Positions 55,494 to 64,000 of a stretch of DNA of 64,000 bases are shown piece after piece (the stretch's first letter is position 1; every line of letters begins with the position of its first letter). Source of the stretch: DASUAS01 sp963720765 (GTDB taxonomy: Bacteria; Actinomycetota; Acidimicrobiia; IMCC26256; DASPTH01); NCBI GenBank assembly GCA_963720765.1, contig CAVRGS010000002.1:1-64000 (forward strand), written 5' to 3'. Position numbers and translations under genes: made by a program. The notes under the pieces are model-generated. The model did not search any database. It was not told where the DNA came from and worked only from the letters and a program-made list of their open reading frames with translations.

Positions 55494-56805
55494 TCAGAGC
55501 ATCTCGCCGACGAAGCGCTCGTGGCGCAGGCGGCCCTTCGTGTCGAGGATCAGCGACGCTTCACGACAGATGGTCTCGTACGGCAGGTCGGGGTGGTCGA
55601 CGAGCAGGATCACCAGATCCGCCGCCTGAAGCTCCGACTCGTCACACGGCACCCGGGGGATGCCGAGACCGAGGTCGACGGTGTCGGCGATGTGGGCATC
55701 GTGGCCGCGCACGTCGGCACCGAGCGCCACCAACCGCTCGGCGACGCGCATCGACGGGGACTCCCGCCAGTCGGACGTGCCGGACTTGTACGCCAGCCCG
55801 AGGAGCAGGATGCGGCTGCCGTTGACCGGCCGCCCGGCCTCGTTGAGCATCGAGATGGTGCGGGTAACCACGTAGTCGGGCATGTGGCTGTTGACGTCGT
55901 TGGCCAGCTCGACGAAGCGGAAGCTGTGGCCGAGCTGCCGCTGCACCCGCCACGCGAGGTACGCCGGGTCGATGGGCAGGCAGTGGCCACCGACGCCCGG
56001 TCCCGGGGTGAAGCGCATGAATCCGAACGGCTTGGTCGCCGCGGCCTCGATGGCCGACCAGATGTCGACGCCCAGCTCGCTTGGCGAACATCGCGAGCTC
56101 GTTCACGAGCGCGATGTTGACGTGGCGGAAGGTGTTCTCGAGCAGCTTCACCAGCTCGGCTTCGGCGGTGGAGCGCGACCGGCACCACCTTCTCGATCAG
56201 GGCTCCGTAGAACGCCTCCACGGCGGCGAGCGAGGACGGGTCGATCCCGGACACCACCTTGGGCGTGTTCACGAAGTTCCAGGTGGCGGTTGCCCGGGTC
56301 GATGCGCTCGGGGGAGTAGCCGAGGAAGAAGTCGGTCCCGGCCCTGGAGGCCCGACTCCTCGAGGACCGGCGAGCAGGAGCTCCTCGGTGGTGCCCGGGT
56401 AGGTGGTCGACTCGAGCACGACGAGGGCGCCGCGCTCCAGACGAGGCGCGAGGTCGCGGCCGGCGGCCTCGATGTACGAGAGGTCGGGGTTGCCCTCGTC
56501 GAGCGGTGTCGGCACGTGATCACCGCCACGTCGAAGGCTCGCAGGTCGAGCGGATCGCGCGTGGGCCAGTAGCCGGCGGCGAGGGCTGCCTGCAGCTGCT
56601 CGTCGGTGATGTCCTCTACGTAGGAGGTGCCGTTCTGCAGCGCCTCGATACGGGTCGGTGAGGTGTCGTACCCGACCACCCGGAAGCCGAGCTCGGCCGC
56701 CCGCATGGCCACCGGCAGCCCCACGTAGCCCTGCCCGATGATGGCGATCTTCGCGGTGCGGTCGTCGATCGCTCCCAGGAGCCGGGTGAGCACTTGGCCG
56801 CTCAT
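55494..56805 (-). pseudogene. UDP-sugar 6-dehydrogenase (WbpA/WecC/TuaD group), six frameshifts
   Basis: IAIIGQGYVGLPVAMRAAEL is the NAD fold. Following frame changes gives VPTPLDEGNPDLSYIEAA, LVVLESTTYPGTTEELL, DPGNRH, NFVNTPKVVSGIDPSSLAA, STAEAELVKLLENTFRHVNI, ELGVDIWSAIEAAATKPFGF and FTPGPGVGGHCLPIDPAYLA, with the catalytic Cys in GGHCLPIDP. Shifts lie near 56519, 56372, 56343, 56285, 56180 and 56083. The enzyme oxidises C-6 of a UDP-hexose or UDP-HexNAc to a uronate; the WecB neighbour suggests ManNAcA or a related acid. The start has GGAGG upstream and overlaps the epimerase stop. Confidence 0.85.
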
Positions 56806-57756
56806 TGCACTGCCTCCTCGGCACGGTCGCCGGTCGTGAACCACGCGACGGTGTCGCGCAGGCCGGCTTCGAAGGAGACCTGGGCCCGATAGCCGAGCGC
56901 GTCCTGCGCCGCGCTCGATGTCGGCGTAGGTGCTGCGCACGTCGCCGGCGCGCGGGTCGGTGTGGTGCGGGGGCACGGAGGTGCCGATGATCCCCTCGAG
57001 GAACCCGAGGAGCTGGAGGAGGTCGTAGGTGTCGCCGCCGGCGATGTTGAACGCCCGACCGGCGCAGCGGTCGGCGGGGGCGGAGGCCGCGAGGAGGTTC
57101 GCCTCCACGACGTCGGTGATGTAGGCGAAGTGGCGGCTCTGCCGTCCGTCGCCGTGCACCTCGGGCGACTCCGGCCGCGCTGGAGGGCGTGGATGAACAA
57201 CGGGATCACCGCCGCGTACTGGCTGTCGGGACGCTGGCGGGGTCCGTACACGTTGAAGTACCGCATCGAGACGGTCTCGAGCCGGAACAGCTCCCAGAAC
57301 ACGCGGCAGTACTGCTCGCCGGCGACCTTCGAAACCGCGTACGGGGAGCGCGGCACGAGCGGCGCGGTCTCCGGCGTCGGGAGGATCTCGGCCCCCCCGT
57401 ACACCGACGACGACGACGCGGCCACGACGCGACGGACGCCGGCGTCGCGACTGGCGACGAGCACGGTGAGGGTGCCGCCCGTGTTCGCCCGGTCCGTCGC
57501 CAGCGGGTGCTCCACGCTGCGGAACACCGCCCGGTGGGCGGCCTGGTGGAAGACGACCTCGCAGCCGGCGACGGCGCGAGCGACGGCCTCGGGATCGGCG
57601 ACGTCGCCCTCCACGAGCTCGGCCGCAGGGTTGACGTACTCCTCGTGGCCGGTGGAGAGGTCGTCGAGGACGACGACCTCGCGCCCCGTCGGCGACGAGA
57701 CGATCGACCAGGTTCGAGCCGATGAACCCGGCCCCTCCGGTCACTAGCGTTCGCAT
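56802..57756 (-). pseudogene. UDP-sugar 4-epimerase-like SDR, three frameshifts
   Basis: It begins MRTLVTGGAGFIGSNLVDRL. Joined frames give VEGDVADPEAVARAVAGCEV, VVAASSSSVYGGAEILPTPE, the catalytic RSPYAVSKVAGEQYCRVF (Tyr-x-x-x-Lys), MRYFNVYGPRQRPDSQYAAV, GDGRQSRHFAYITDVVEANL and ALGYRAQVSFEAGLRDTVAW. Shifts lie near 57695, 57178 and 56917. It is close to WbpP/GalE epimerases that act on UDP-HexNAc or its uronate. The ATGA overlap with the dehydrogenase shows a two-gene sugar-uronate unit. Length about 318. Confidence 0.83.
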
Positions 57757-58001
57757 TCCCTGTGCCCCTTTGTCCGCCGCACCTGAATCATTCGGGTCCG
57801 GGTGTAGATCGGGAGCCCCTCCCGGGAGCCTGCAAAGCCTATCGGCTTCCCAGGACGGTTCTGAACGACGAAATTCCCGGCTCCTCACAGCGATAACATG
57901 ACGGCGGCGGGTCCTTGGCGGCCCGTCTGCCCGTGTCGTCGTGTCGTTCCGCCGGCCCGGTCAAGGGGCCCCGAAGGGCCGGAACCGAGGAGCACGGGGT
58001 C

Positions 58002-58985
58002 TTGCGGATCTGCCTCGTCACGCACGAGTCGAACTTTCGGCGCCACAACCGCGCCATGTACGACGCGATGGCCCGTCGCTTCGATCTCGCGGTCCGCTTC
58101 GTCGACGACGGCTGGCCCCAGCACCTCGACGACCTCGCCGTCGCCGGGGCGGACCCCCGCAGCTACGACGCGGTCCTGTTCGAGGTCAAGTTCCGGTACT
58201 TCCGTGAACGTCCGCCGTTCCAGTGGGCCGGGTACGAGGGTGCCCGGATCATGTTGGAGTTCGACGCGTGCCAGAACTACACCGCCCTGATCACGCGGCA
58301 GTACCTCGGGCAGTGGCCCAGCGTCTTTCGGGCCAACGAGTTCGACGTCATGGCGTGCACTGGCGGTCTGGTGAGCGAGATGCTCCGCGAAGACGGCGTG
58401 CATGCAGAGTGGATCCCGAAGGGGTACGACTCCGCTCGCCTCTACGACCTCGGCGGCGAGCGCGGCGAGGGGTTCGGCTACTTCGGGAACCTCTATCCGG
58501 CACGCCGGCTGATGCTCGACCGGCTGCGGCGGGGCGGGATCCCGGTCGATCGGGTGCGCTGCCCCTTCGAGGAGCTCAACGCGCAGCTGAACCGCTTCGA
58601 CGCCGGGGTGATCTGCAACATGGTCGTGCTCGGGGCGACGAAGATCCCGGCCCGCGTGCTCCGACAGCTCCCGGCGTCGCTCCTGCGGGAGCGGCCGGGC
58701 ATCGAGCCCATGATGAAGAACTTCGAGGTCGCGGCAGCGGGGGCGGCACCGGTGTGTGACGCCCAGCCCGATCTCGACGCCCTTGGCTTTCGCGACGGCG
58801 AGACGATGGTGAGCTACGCCGACTTCGACGAGCTGGTCGACAAGGCCCACGAGTACGGGCGCGACCCCGCTCGTCTCCGGGAGATCGGCCGTCGGGCGGC
58901 GACGTTTGTCGCCCAGCACCACACGTGGGACCATCGGGCCGCCGAGCTGGAGCGGCTCGTCACCTCCCGTCAGTTCCTCCCCTGA
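58002..58985 (+). CDS. Glycosyltransferase, CgeB/GT4-like
   Basis: From TTG 58002 the 327-residue protein reads LRICLVTHESNFRRHNRAMY, with EFDACQNYTALITRQYLGQW and ACTGGLVSEMLREDGVHAEW (acceptor domain), and a C-terminal GT domain with FGYFGNLYPARRLMLDRL, PMMKNFEVAAAGAAPVCDA and HHTWDHRAAELERLV. The Glu in FEVAAAGA matches the first Glu of the CgeB-type pattern. GAGGAG nine bases upstream supports the TTG start. It is divergent from the epimerase across 245 bases holding a CGGGAG/CTCCCG hairpin at 57810-57824. Confidence 0.8.
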   Translation: MRICLVTHESNFRRHNRAMYDAMARRFDLAVRFVDDGWPQHLDDLAVAGADPRSYDAVLFEVKFRYFRERPPFQWAGYEGARIMLEFDACQNYTALITRQYLGQWPSVFRANEFDVMACTGGLVSEMLREDGVHAEWIPKGYDSARLYDLGGERGEGFGYFGNLYPARRLMLDRLRRGGIPVDRVRCPFEELNAQLNRFDAGVICNMVVLGATKIPARVLRQLPASLLRERPGIEPMMKNFEVAAAGAAPVCDAQPDLDALGFRDGETMVSYADFDELVDKAHEYGRDPARLREIGRRAATFVAQHHTWDHRAAELERLVTSRQFLP

Positions 58986-59060
58986 CCGAGCGGTTCGGGA
59001 CGCTCCGGTCGCGGGCTACGCTCGATGCTCGACGCGGACGGGCTCATGAGGAGTGGCGTG

Positions 59061-60251
59061 GTGGCGAGCGGCTCCGAGGCGAGGCCCGAGCTCGAGTGTC
59101 CCGTGTGCGGTGCGCACGACCTGGCGCCGGTCTTCGCGCTCGACGCGGTTCCGGTCTTGTGCACCCAGATACTCCACGATGCCGACGAGGCCCGCCGCGT
59201 GCCGCGCGGCGACATCCGGCTGGCGATCTGCGAACGCTGCTCCTACGTCGGCAACGTCGCCTTCGACCCCACCCTGGTCGAGTACGACGGGGACTACGAG
59301 AACTCGCAGTTCTTCTCGCCCTCGTTCCGCGAGTACGCGGCCGACCTCGCCCGACACCTCGTCGAGGCTCACGCCGTCGAGGGCGGCGTCGTGGTCGAGA
59401 TCGGCAGCGGCAAGGGCGAGTTCCTGGCGCTGCTCTGCCAGTCGGGCGCGGCCCGCGGCGTCGGGTTCGACCCGTCGTACGGCGGCGAGGTGGCTGAAGC
59501 GGACGCCGATCTCGACCTCGAGTTCGTGACCGAGTTCTACGGCGAGGACACCGCGCTCGAACCGGCCGACCTCGTCTGCGCGCGCCACGTGCTCGAGCAC
59601 CTCGAGGCGCCGGTCGAGTTCCTGCGCACGGTGCGAGCCGCGATGACGCGCTCCGGCGCCCGGGCGCTGTACCTGGAGGTCCCGAACGCCCGGTTCACGT
59701 TGGGCGACGCAGGCCTGTGGGACGTGATCTACCAGCACCGCTCGTACTTCACCGCGGCCGCGCTGCGCGAGACGGTCCAGCGTGCTGGCTTCGAGGTCAC
59801 CGACCTGCGAGAGCGCTTCGACGGCCAGTTCCTCTCGGTCGAGGCGACGCCCGTCGTGGCGGGCCCGCCCGCCGATGTCGACGTTGGCGAGATCGCTCGG
59901 TTCGTGGAGCTCGCCGACGGGGCGCGACGGCGACACCGTGAGAACGTCGCGCGGTGGGAGGCCCTGCTGGCCCAGTCGTCGCCGGAGTCGACGGCGCTGT
60001 GGGGAGCCGGTGCCAAGGGCGTCATGTTCCTCAACGCGGTGTCGCCCGGCACCGTCGGCGTCGCTGTCGACGTCAATCCCCGCAAGTGGGGCTCCCGCGT
60101 CCCCGGCACCGCGCAGGAGGTCGTCGCACCGCGTGACCTGCCGCGCCGCATGCCGCCCGAGCAGGTCATCGTCAGCAACGCTCGGTACGAAGGAGAGGTC
60201 CGTGAGGCGCTGGCCGGGCTCGGGCTCGAGGCACGGGTCGCGTCGCTGTGA
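59061..60251 (+). CDS. C-methyltransferase-like SAM protein (paralogue of 30196 gene)
   Basis: The 396-residue protein has the three parts of the NovU-type layout: ECPVCGAHDLAPVFALDAVP and LAICERCSYVGN (zinc part), VVVEIGSGKGEFLALLCQSG and VCARHVLEHLEAPVE (SAM part), and ALWGAGAKGVMFLNAVSPGT (C-terminal part). It resembles the gene at 30196 over its whole length. The Y-x-E-H catalytic motif reads I-Y-Q-H here, so Tyr and Glu are replaced and only His is kept; it may methylate another position or bind sugar only. GTG 59061 is chosen for GAGGAG; ATG 59025 and 59046 are alternatives. Confidence 0.82.
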   Translation: MASGSEARPELECPVCGAHDLAPVFALDAVPVLCTQILHDADEARRVPRGDIRLAICERCSYVGNVAFDPTLVEYDGDYENSQFFSPSFREYAADLARHLVEAHAVEGGVVVEIGSGKGEFLALLCQSGAARGVGFDPSYGGEVAEADADLDLEFVTEFYGEDTALEPADLVCARHVLEHLEAPVEFLRTVRAAMTRSGARALYLEVPNARFTLGDAGLWDVIYQHRSYFTAAALRETVQRAGFEVTDLRERFDGQFLSVEATPVVAGPPADVDVGEIARFVELADGARRRHRENVARWEALLAQSSPESTALWGAGAKGVMFLNAVSPGTVGVAVDVNPRKWGSRVPGTAQEVVAPRDLPRRMPPEQVIVSNARYEGEVREALAGLGLEARVASL

Positions 60252-61012
60252 ACCGCGCCCGCGTGATCGCCAGCAAGGGGAAGCACAAGGTCCTCGAGCT
60301 GTTCCCGCACCGCGTCAGGGCCGGCGTCGGGGAGGGCCTGCGCGTCGGCCTGCGGCACGCGAGCGCCGACTACTCGGCGGGCACGAACGAGGTGCCCGTC
60401 CAGGAGGCGTTCGCCCAGGCGCTGCGTCCGGGCCAGGTCGTGTTCGACGTGGGCAGCAACGTGGGCTTCTACTCCCTGGTCGCGGCGCGGCTGGTGGGCC
60501 CGACCGGCGAGGTGCATGCCTTCGAGGCGATCCCGGAGATCGCGCACGAGGTGTCCGTGAACGCGCGGCGCAACCACCTCGGGAACGTGCGGGTGCACGC
60601 GGTGGCGGTCACCGACGTCGAGGGAACGGTCGAGCTCCTGCGTTCGCGCACGCCCGGCGGCTCGACCGTGTCACCCGACGAGGTGCCGAAGGACCTCACC
60701 GAGAAGTTCCCGGTCCCGGCCGTCACCCTCGATGCCTTCGTGGAGCGCGGCACCGCACCGCCCCCCGACTTCGTCAAGATCGACGTGGAGGGCGCCGAGC
60801 TCCCGGTCCTCAGGGGCATGGCCGGCATCTTGCGCGACGCGCGGCCGGTCGTCGTGTGCGAGGTCGACGACCACTCCGAGGCGCGGGCGATGCAGAAGTT
60901 CGAGGCCGTGCGCGACGTGCTGCTCGGCAACGGGTACTCGGTGGAGGCCCTGGAACGCTCCTACACCGACGGCCCGTCAACCGTCGTGCACCTCGTCGCG
61001 ACCCCCGACTGA
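60248..61012 (+). CDS. FkbM-family methyltransferase
   Basis: The 254-residue enzyme has the FkbM SAM fold: VVFDVGSNVGFYSLVAARLV, GEVHAFEAIPEIAHEVSVN and PDFVKIDVEGAELPVLRGMA, with the Asp and Glu of the family motif. FkbM enzymes O-methylate sugars or polyketides. It starts with GTG inside the previous stop, so both methyltransferases act together, possibly giving an O-methylated, C-methylated sugar. Its last 36 bases overlap the 3-prime end of the convergent LamG-like gene. Confidence 0.92.
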   Translation: MNRARVIASKGKHKVLELFPHRVRAGVGEGLRVGLRHASADYSAGTNEVPVQEAFAQALRPGQVVFDVGSNVGFYSLVAARLVGPTGEVHAFEAIPEIAHEVSVNARRNHLGNVRVHAVAVTDVEGTVELLRSRTPGGSTVSPDEVPKDLTEKFPVPAVTLDAFVERGTAPPPDFVKIDVEGAELPVLRGMAGILRDARPVVVCEVDDHSEARAMQKFEAVRDVLLGNGYSVEALERSYTDGPSTVVHLVATPD

Positions 61013-63089
61013 CGCGTCGGTGGCGGCGACGAACCGAAGGATGCGGCTGCCGGCGTCGAGGCCCCACTCCCAGTTCGCGACCAGACCGACCTCGCGCACG
61101 CGGAGCTCTCGGGCATCGGGGTAGACGTCGCGCAGCGACCGCCACAGCACCGGCTCGCCGTCGACGGCGACGTGGTAGCGCTCGCCGTCGAACGCGGCGC
61201 GCACGTCGACCGGTCGATCCCATTGCACCCGGTCACCCACGTTGACCCAGACCGCGTCGTAGACCTCTTCGCGGCCGCCGGTCCGGAAGAACGACGAGAC
61301 CGAGGCGGCGCCGTCCGGCCGGTCGTTGAACCAGAGGTTCACGATGACGAAGTTGTCGTCGTCCTCGCGGAAGATCAATCCTGCCGCGCGACCGGTGCTT
61401 GCCGACGCGGCGGGGCACGATGCGCGCGGTCAGGTCGGCGAAGCCCGGAGACGGCCACGGCACCGTGTAGACGGTGCGGTCGGGGGCCTCGGCCACGACC
61501 AGCCCGTCGCCGTCGAGAGCGAAGCGCCCGTGGCCGCTGCGACGAACCCACGTGCCCGTCGCCAGCGCGCCGGCCGGAGAGGTCGTCGGCTTCGCCGGAG
61601 AACTCGTCGGTCACCACGACGCGATCCCCGGCGCGCCAGCGGGCCTCGGGGAGGAGCAGTGCGGGAGGGATGGGCACCGCGACGGGGTGGGCCTCGAAGT
61701 CGTGCACCGCGTGCTCCGCGGCTCCTGAGGCGAGGACGCCGACCGCGGTCGCGCCGGGCTCCGGCCGCTCGACCGCCGCCACGAGCACGGTGACCCCGTC
61801 GGCGGAGGCACGGACGACCGTCCCGTCGTCGGCGATCTCGAGCGCGGCGGCTTCGGGTGCGACCGGTCCTTCGGCCAGCACCTCGTCGCGCCCGTCGCGC
61901 CGTTGCACGAGGTGGGCGACGCCGTCGTGGACCGCGAGCCGCAGGTGAGCGCCGTCGGGTCGACCCCGCCAGACGAGTGCGGGCCACCCGGGCGCGGGGA
62001 CCGGCGCCGCGGGGCGCGGCGCATCCGCACCAGCCCGCTCGGTGCACCGGGGTCGACGAGCAGCAGCGTCTCGGGCGCGACCGTCCGCACGCCCTGCGCG
62101 GTGCGCGTCGCACCGGCGACCGACGTGTACCAGCTCTGGCCCGTGTCGGCGCGCTCGAAGGCGCCGGAGCCCCGTACGCGGTCGGCGGCGTGGGCGGTGC
62201 CCGGCCAGCCGGCGAGCTCCGGGAGCACCGCGGCGCGCACGCCGTAGACCCGTGAATCCACGGAGAAGCCGATCTCGCCGAGCGCGTTCTGCTCGACGCC
62301 GAGGTGCACGGGGACGGCCGGGCGTCCGTCGGCGACGGCCAGGGGTCGCATCATCGGATGGGGGGCTGCGCCCCAGGCGCCGGGCAACGCGCTGGCGAAG
62401 TACGTCACCGCGTCCTCCCGCACGATCACGAAAAGGTGGAACGAGATGTTGGTGATGCGCTCGGCCACGGGCAGCTGCCCACCGCCGACACGCGCGGTCA
62501 GCTCGCCGTTGCCGACCCCCGTCCCTCGTACGAGGAAGGCCGCGAGGAGGTCGTCGGGCGACGCGGGCGCCGGGACCGCGAAGAACCCCACGGCGAGGTT
62601 CTCGTTCAGGAGCGAGTCGGGAGGTCGGCGCCAGTGCTGCACCCACTCACCGAGGCGGCGGTGCACGGGCATCCGTCGCCGGTCGGTGAGCAACTCGGGG
62701 ATGCGGCGCGCCAGCAGTCGTGTGTGGCTCCCGCGCAGCCAGCTCAGCAGCTGCGAGCGCATGCTGCGGATCCCGTAGCTCTCGGACGCATGGTGGCCGT
62801 TGAGCACGTGCACCGCGGCCGAGAGCCCGGGTTCGGGCAGGAACGGTCCGTACGCCAGCGCGCAGCGTGCCCATCCGGGCGTGCGCAACGGCGAGATGCG
62901 GAGCGCCCCGTCGTCAACCCCGAGCCGGTGTTCGACGTCGACGCCGAGTCGCACGTGACCACCGGCTGTCGAACCGAGCACCGCACCGGCGCGCCGGTCG
63001 GTGGCGAAGTCGTCCGCCAGGAGGACCCGAACCGATGACGACGCGCCGGCGTCAGGGATGGTCGCGCCCGGCGCGCCCGGATCGTCCAT
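60977..63089 (-). pseudogene. Large protein with C-terminal LamG/DUF1080-like domain, about three frameshifts
   Basis: From MDDPGAPGATIPDAGASSSV the N-terminal frame runs to about 62000; it then changes near 61995, 61578 and 61380. Joined, the protein is about 700 residues. The N-terminal half has beta-rich domains (HLGVEQNALGEIGFSVDSRV); the C-terminal part, MIFREDDDNFVIVNLWFNDR then YDAVWVNVGDRVQWDRPVDV, looks like a concanavalin-type lectin/glucanase domain. It may bind or cut the glycan made by the locus. No signal peptide is seen at the chosen start. I do not recognise the N-terminal family. It lies six bases after the beta-helix gene on the same strand. Confidence 0.6.
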
Positions 63090-63095
63090 GACCGG

Positions 63096-64000
63096 TCACG
63101 AGCTCGAGACGGCGGCGTTCCACTTCGCCGTAGCAGCGCCGCCGGTGCCGAGCCGGCGCAGGAAGACGTGCCCGTGGGTCGCGTCCTGGACCTCGACGAC
63201 GGCCTTGCGACCGATCCCGGAGTCGAGCCAGAACTCGTTGCCACTGAACGTGCAGTCCTGCATCAGCACGGCATTCGGTCGTTCGTCGTTGTGCGGGATC
63301 ATCGTGTAGGCCGCCTTCTTCGCCCCCGTGAAGACGCACGAACGGTACAGCGTCTTGCCGAAGGGACCCACCGCGTTGCCGTCGAAGCTCGTGACCGCGT
63401 AGTCGGTGCCCGAGGCGTCGAACAGCATCCGGTCGAACACCAGGCCGTTGGTCGACGCCGCCGACACGGCCGACACGGTCATCGCCGCCGACCCGTTCCC
63501 GACCAGCTGGCAGTCGGCGTAGTGGTAGACGTTGCCGTAGGCACCGTGGCTCACGCCCACGTCGTTGCGGTAGCCGATGAAGCGCGTGATGACGTGGGCG
63601 AGGTCGTCGTTCTGCCACACGCGGGCGCCGGCTTCGGCGCAGTGGTGGGCGAGGTCGTCCTCGAACACCCAGACCGACTCGGAGTCGGCGTCCCAGAAGT
63701 AGCCCGAGCCGTCGACGCCTACGGCCACGCAGTTGCGCGCAGTGTTCTTGCCGTTGGGGCCCGCACCGTGGATGAAGCCCGCGTTCGTGTACTTGAACGG
63801 CTCGTTCTTCTTCGTCGCCGACGCCACGCACCCGTCGTACAGCACGTCCGCGGATTCCGTCGTGGGATCCCACCAGTACGCAGGATCTGTCGTGTTGTGG
63901 GCCACGCAGTCGCGGAAGGTGATGCCGTTGCTGACGTGCGGCACGAACGCGTGGGCGCCGCCGTCGCGCACGACGCACGACTCGACGATCGATCCGCGCG
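63096..64000 (-). CDS. Right-handed parallel beta-helix repeat protein, C-terminal part, runs off right edge
   Basis: About 300 residues are in the window and the frame stays open at the edge (SIVESCVVRDGG upstream). Repeats of about 22-25 residues alternate short strands and turns, for example GITFRDCVAHNTTDPAYW, VLYDGCVASATKKNEPFK, TARNCVAVGVDGSGYFWD and VITRFIGYRNDVGVSHGAYG, typical of pectate-lyase-like beta helices. Such proteins cut or bind acidic polysaccharide, which fits a uronate-containing glycan. The catalytic residues cannot be fixed from this part. It shares a strand and probably an operon with the LamG-like gene. Confidence 0.75.
   Translation of the reverse strand, partial: RGSIVESCVVRDGGAHAFVPHVSNGITFRDCVAHNTTDPAYWWDPTTESADVLYDGCVASATKKNEPFKYTNAGFIHGAGPNGKNTARNCVAVGVDGSGYFWDADSESVWVFEDDLAHHCAEAGARVWQNDDLAHVITRFIGYRNDVGVSHGAYGNVYHYADCQLVGNGSAAMTVSAVSAASTNGLVFDRMLFDASGTDYAVTSFDGNAVGPFGKTLYRSCVFTGAKKAAYTMIPHNDERPNAVLMQDCTFSGNEFWLDSGIGRKAVVEVQDATHGHVFLRRLGTGGAATAKWNAAVSSS

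Overview
This is a high-GC, gene-dense chromosomal window that reads as an actinobacterium. It carries a polyphosphate glucokinase, small DUF6325, SHOCT and DUF7144-type proteins, many GTG and TTG starts, and four-base start/stop overlaps. A member of class Acidimicrobiia is my best guess. That rests on gene content and remembered protein families, not on a search.

Layout. Positions 1-1382 hold an alpha/beta hydrolase and an amidohydrolase, both broken by small indels. Positions 1460-6877 are a MacB-like ABC exporter facing a NarL-type two-component system across a shared control region with a dyad. Positions 7114-8413 hold three small proteins. A tRNA-Ser(UGA) follows at 8548-8635, then a coiled-coil protein with leucine-rich-variant repeats, an XRE-type regulator, serS and pheA. 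Positions 14086-21776 are carbon metabolism and redox: DUF2203, ppgK, a flavin disulfide reductase, pgi, gnd, zwf, a Rid-family deaminase and msrB. The last four form a tightly coupled run. Two strong hairpins close convergent gene pairs here.

From about 21.8 kb to the right edge the window is mostly one large surface-polysaccharide locus. It holds sugar-nucleotide genes (DegT aminotransferase, RfbF cytidylyltransferase, four NAD-dependent epimerase/dehydratase or dehydrogenase genes, wecB), three C-methyltransferase-like proteins, an FkbM methyltransferase and about eleven glycosyltransferases. It also holds a PglC-type initiating phosphosugar transferase, an ATP-grasp/HAD pair, PIG-L and NodB-type deacetylases, a GNAT acetyltransferase, an ABC exporter, a Wzz/BY-kinase fusion with a low-molecular-weight tyrosine phosphatase nearby, a polymerase-like membrane protein, an alpha/alpha-toroid protein, and a LamG-like and a beta-helix protein at the right end. 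Together these could make nucleotide sugars, prime the lipid carrier, assemble and decorate a deoxy, C-methylated, partly de-acetylated glycan, and export it under tyrosine-phosphorylation control.

The main caution is sequence quality. Roughly 40 single-base indels, nearly all in GC-rich runs, break otherwise well conserved frames. wecB alone has about 13. Protein motifs survive intact on both sides of every break, so most are more likely consensus errors than true decay. I saw no insertion sequence, CRISPR array, prophage or rRNA gene.
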